DNA from: Ophiosphaerella korrae
Lineage: Eukaryota; Ascomycota; Dothideomycetes; Pleosporales; Phaeosphaeriaceae
Reading direction: 5' to 3'
NCBI GenBank assembly: GCA_028456385.1
Contig: JALNQF010000161.1
Span: 1-64,000, forward strand
DNA length: 64,000 bases
Shown here: one piece after another, positions 61,416 to 64,000 of the stretch
How the letters are laid out: every line of letters begins with the position of its first letter
Position numbering within the stretch: position 1 is the first letter of the stretch
Position numbers and translations under genes: made by a program
The notes under the pieces: model-generated
The model's database searches: none
Seen by the model: the letters and a program-made list of their open reading frames with translations, nothing else
What the model was told of the DNA's origin: nothing

Positions 61416-61800
61416 ATTGAAGAGAAAACGGCAGGCTTTTGGGGATAGCTAGCTCTTAGTTACAAGAGTGAAGTGGGGCGGCGCGGAATTAGGTACACGT
61501 TCGCGGCGCGTCCGCTGTTTGTCACACCAGCCGCACCGGGTATAGCTGCGCAGAAAACGCGGCAGAAATCGAGTAGGAAATGAATAAATAAATAAAGAAG
61601 GAAAGAGACGATGTAGTAAGCCGAATGGATATAATATAAAACGAGGGAGAATAAGGACGCGTTTGCCCTGAGCAGGACTAGTTGTATATTCCGATGAGTA
61701 CACTTAACAATACAGACGGCAATCATTCTAGTGACAGGAAAACCTTATACAGTACAGATATATCCTTTCAATCCACCAACCTTTCGTTTCTTTCTTCGTC

Positions 61801-61832
<32 letters not shown>

Positions 61833-62708
61833 CCCCTAGTCTATAAAGCTAGTGCACATATGGAACAGGTTAGGTTATATAAGCATGTTTATTGATGATA
61901 CTTTATATTCATGGGAGGGAGGGGCACTTGAGTAGCCTAGGATTACTTTATTTCTCCCGTAGGGGGCACGATGGAGTGCAACAGCAAATTTGCTAGATGA
62001 TGTGCTTGCACGCTTGACAGAGCAGATCTATGGAGGAAGCAGAGCTAATATATATCCTGAAGATGATCATAAATAGCTAGCAGGATAATTTGAAGAGAAA
62101 TCACCAGAAAAATATACAGGGGAAGTCTTTGAGGCTCAAAATTCAATGGAAATGCAAGACTGCAAGCTGCAGCGTCGGCGCCTCAGCCTCTGCTCAAGAC
62201 TTGGTCTTGGCTGTCCGACCGGAGACCCCCTACTGCCACGTGGCTTCCAACCACTATTTTGATTCTTTTCCGTTTCTTAGAGCGTGTTTTTTTTTTTAAC
62301 TTATTAAAGCCAATCCGTGTTCCGGCCCAACCCCTGTCAGCGCGCTGACATCCCGCGCCATCCAACATCAACATCGAACCCCGCTTGGACATCCTCCTTA
62401 TCCTAGCGTTATTCCGCCTCCACTCAACCTTATCCGGGCGCGGCGAAACGTTCCTTTTACTTCTGTGTGTCCTGCTCCGACTTCCAGCACCGGCGACCGT
62501 GGTCAATCACCGTAATACCTGCCAGTAAGATCACTATAAGATGGCTCATAAATTATAGTCAATAGTTACTAAGATCAACTAGATAATGAAAGCATAGCTG
62601 CTGCTCATTCAAACCTACATTCATCAAAGCTTCTTCCCGACTGCAACGTAGTATCATACGTCCTACAGCGAGTCCCATAACTCTCGCAATTTTTAAAATC
62701 TATTCACC
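61416..62708. other. Intergenic region before the PNP receptor
   Basis: 1.3 kb with an (AAC)11 microsatellite at 61801-61833, a taaa/aata stretch near 61580-61600 and a T run at about 62287-62299. No coding potential is supported. Confidence 0.5.
61801..61833. repeat. (AAC)11 microsatellite
   Basis: Eleven uninterrupted AAC units in non-coding DNA. Confidence 0.95.
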
Positions 62709-64000
62709 ATGGCCAAGACACATAAGCTCGAAGATTACACTGTACTATTGCTCTGTCTACTAGTGATTGAGCAGCAGGCAGCATACCTTATGCTAGACGA
62801 AGTCCACAGCGTGGTCCCAGAAAGATCTGCAGGACAGACCGTGCTGTACCATCTGGGCAGAATCTCCTTCTGTAACGTAGCGATAGCTGGATATCCTGCT
62901 GGGGAAGTAGGTATTGGTATATCAGGAAGTATGGTCTCAGAGGCTTTACGAGACTTCCCGAATCTCGAAGCGGGACTGCTTGTGGGCATCGCTGCTGGCA
63001 TTCCATCTCCAAGTCGGGACATCCGTCTTGGAGACGTTGCTGTTGCCGTTCCTACCGAGGACCACCCGGGCATTATTGGTTACGACCTTGTCAGAGTCGA
63101 AGACGAGGAAGTCAAGCTTAAGCAGTGGCAAAACTCAACACTTCCTCTTTTGCGATCCGCTATCAACAATATTGAAGTCCGTGCAGTTTCTCCTGAAGAA
63201 GGCTTCACGCGCCACTTGCACGTCTTGGAGAAGTTTACGGCGTTCAAGAGACCGAACCCTCCTCCTGCTAGCAGCGAGTGGACTACTGGGATGCAACAGC
63301 GTAATACCGACGATGAGCCTCAAGTCCATTACGGTACCATACTCTCTGGGAACGAAGTGATCAAGTCAAAGAAAAGGAGAGACGAGTTGAGGGATAAATA
63401 TGGCGGAATAGCCATTGAAATGGAAGCAGCTGGCATGATGACGAGGCTTCCGGTAGCTGTCGTTCGAGGAATCAGTAACTTTGCTGATTCCCAGACAAAT
63501 GATGGATGGCAGCGATATGCTGCTATTACCGCGGCAGCATATGCAAAAGAAATACTGATCACGCTAGGCCAACGGAAAGGAACTGGATCTGGTATGTAGA
63601 GGCTATACTAGCTGTATTTGCAATTCCCCGTTGCGGTTTATGCGTAGCATATATCAGGAAAAGCCTGGCCCGTTTCACTTACAAATAATTATCTGCTACC
63701 GCGCTTTGATTCCTCACTTAAGATTCTAGGAGGCTGACATGCTAGTATAGCATCGCAATCAGTTATATCTCCAAACGTCAACACCTGTTTGGGTCTTGCC
63801 TTACCGAAACAATGCTGTTTTGTTGGGAGAGAGAGAGAGAGCTTGCGGAGCTGGAAGAATGGCTCAGCTTCCACCGTCAGAAGCCGCTGCAACAATCCGT
63901 CATCGCGCTCTGGGGCCTCAGCGGCGTTGGTAAATCACAACTAGTGTCTGAGTTTGTGAAAAAACAGCGGTATAAGCATCCTGGCTATGATATCTTCTGG
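62709..64000 (+). CDS. STAND receptor: PNP_UDP-like domain followed by a P-loop NTPase, cut by the window edge
   Basis: Exon 1 (62709-63591) encodes a nucleoside-phosphorylase-like (PNP_UDP) domain: VGIAAGIPSPSRDIRLGDVAVAVP, YGTILSGNEVIKSKKRRDEL, IAIEMEAAGMM and VVRGISNFADSQ. A GTATGT donor at 63592 and an acceptor at 63762 (ATCAG) are inferred; exon 2 then reads CCFVGRE just before a (GA)7 tract. After the tract the frame carrying ELAELEEWLSFHRQKP and the P-loop ALWGLSGVGKSQLVSEF is one phase off, so the reading breaks at the tract. Without the break this is a PNP-NB-ARC/NACHT receptor, a known fungal STAND class. The rest of the gene lies beyond the window. The PNP domain may act as an NTP- or nucleoside-sensing or cleaving effector, by analogy with fungal and bacterial immune proteins. 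That function is inferred. Confidence 0.75.
63827..63841 (+). repeat. (GA)7 microsatellite at a frame change in the PNP receptor
   Basis: Seven GA units plus a G follow directly after the codons for FVG. One GA unit fewer, or one base more, would place the upstream FVGRE and downstream ELAELEEW segments in a single open frame. Confidence 0.75.

Overview
The window comes from a filamentous ascomycete (Pezizomycotina, most likely Dothideomycetes). Genes are densely packed with 44-60 nt GT-AG introns, the proteins match fungal-specific families (DASH subunit Dad1, Rho4, fungal STAND/NLR receptors, HET domain, fungal rhodopsin-domain proteins), and the repeats carry RIP-type C-to-T/G-to-A damage. 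No CRISPR, operon, tRNA or rRNA was found.

Layout. Bases 1-12.2 kb are a conserved housekeeping block arranged largely as divergent pairs: F-box protein | RPB8; Nudix hydrolase | TRM12 (wybutosine); LCB3-type sphingoid-base phosphatase | RHO4; DAD1 | SEN34. Bases 12.8-17.4 kb hold a first STAND receptor (DUF7708-NACHT-propeller-like). Bases 17.4-25 kb are a decayed accessory stretch: a truncated SNF2-helicase-like N-terminus, a dead AIM9-like kinase, unassigned remnants and a frameshifted rhodopsin-domain membrane protein. Bases 25.1-37.8 kb are again conserved: TYW1 (second wybutosine gene), a PP2A catalytic subunit, a Ulp1-type SUMO protease, a zinc-less MDR oxidoreductase and a fungal multipass membrane protein.

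From 37.8 kb to the end the window is an accessory, repeat-rich, RIP-affected region. It contains duplicated non-coding repeats (37.9-40.7 kb), a giant NACHT-ankyrin-HET receptor (41.6-47.6 kb), a RIP-killed pogo/Fot1-type transposon (48.6-50.4 kb), a deleted histidine-phosphatase gene, a MOSC fragment, a HeLo-like-NACHT-WD40 receptor with ten almost identical WD repeats (54.2-58.1 kb), an unrecognised broken gene, a LINE RNase H remnant, and a PNP-domain/P-loop receptor that runs off the right edge.

The most interesting feature is the concentration of four STAND receptors of four different architectures, including one with HET at the C-terminal end of an ankyrin array. These are the kinds of gene that drive heterokaryon incompatibility and fungal innate immunity. 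Several accessory genes carry single -1 frame breaks at short homopolymers, and the PNP receptor changes frame exactly at a GA microsatellite. These are either real inactivation or switching events or consensus errors, and read-level checking would tell which.
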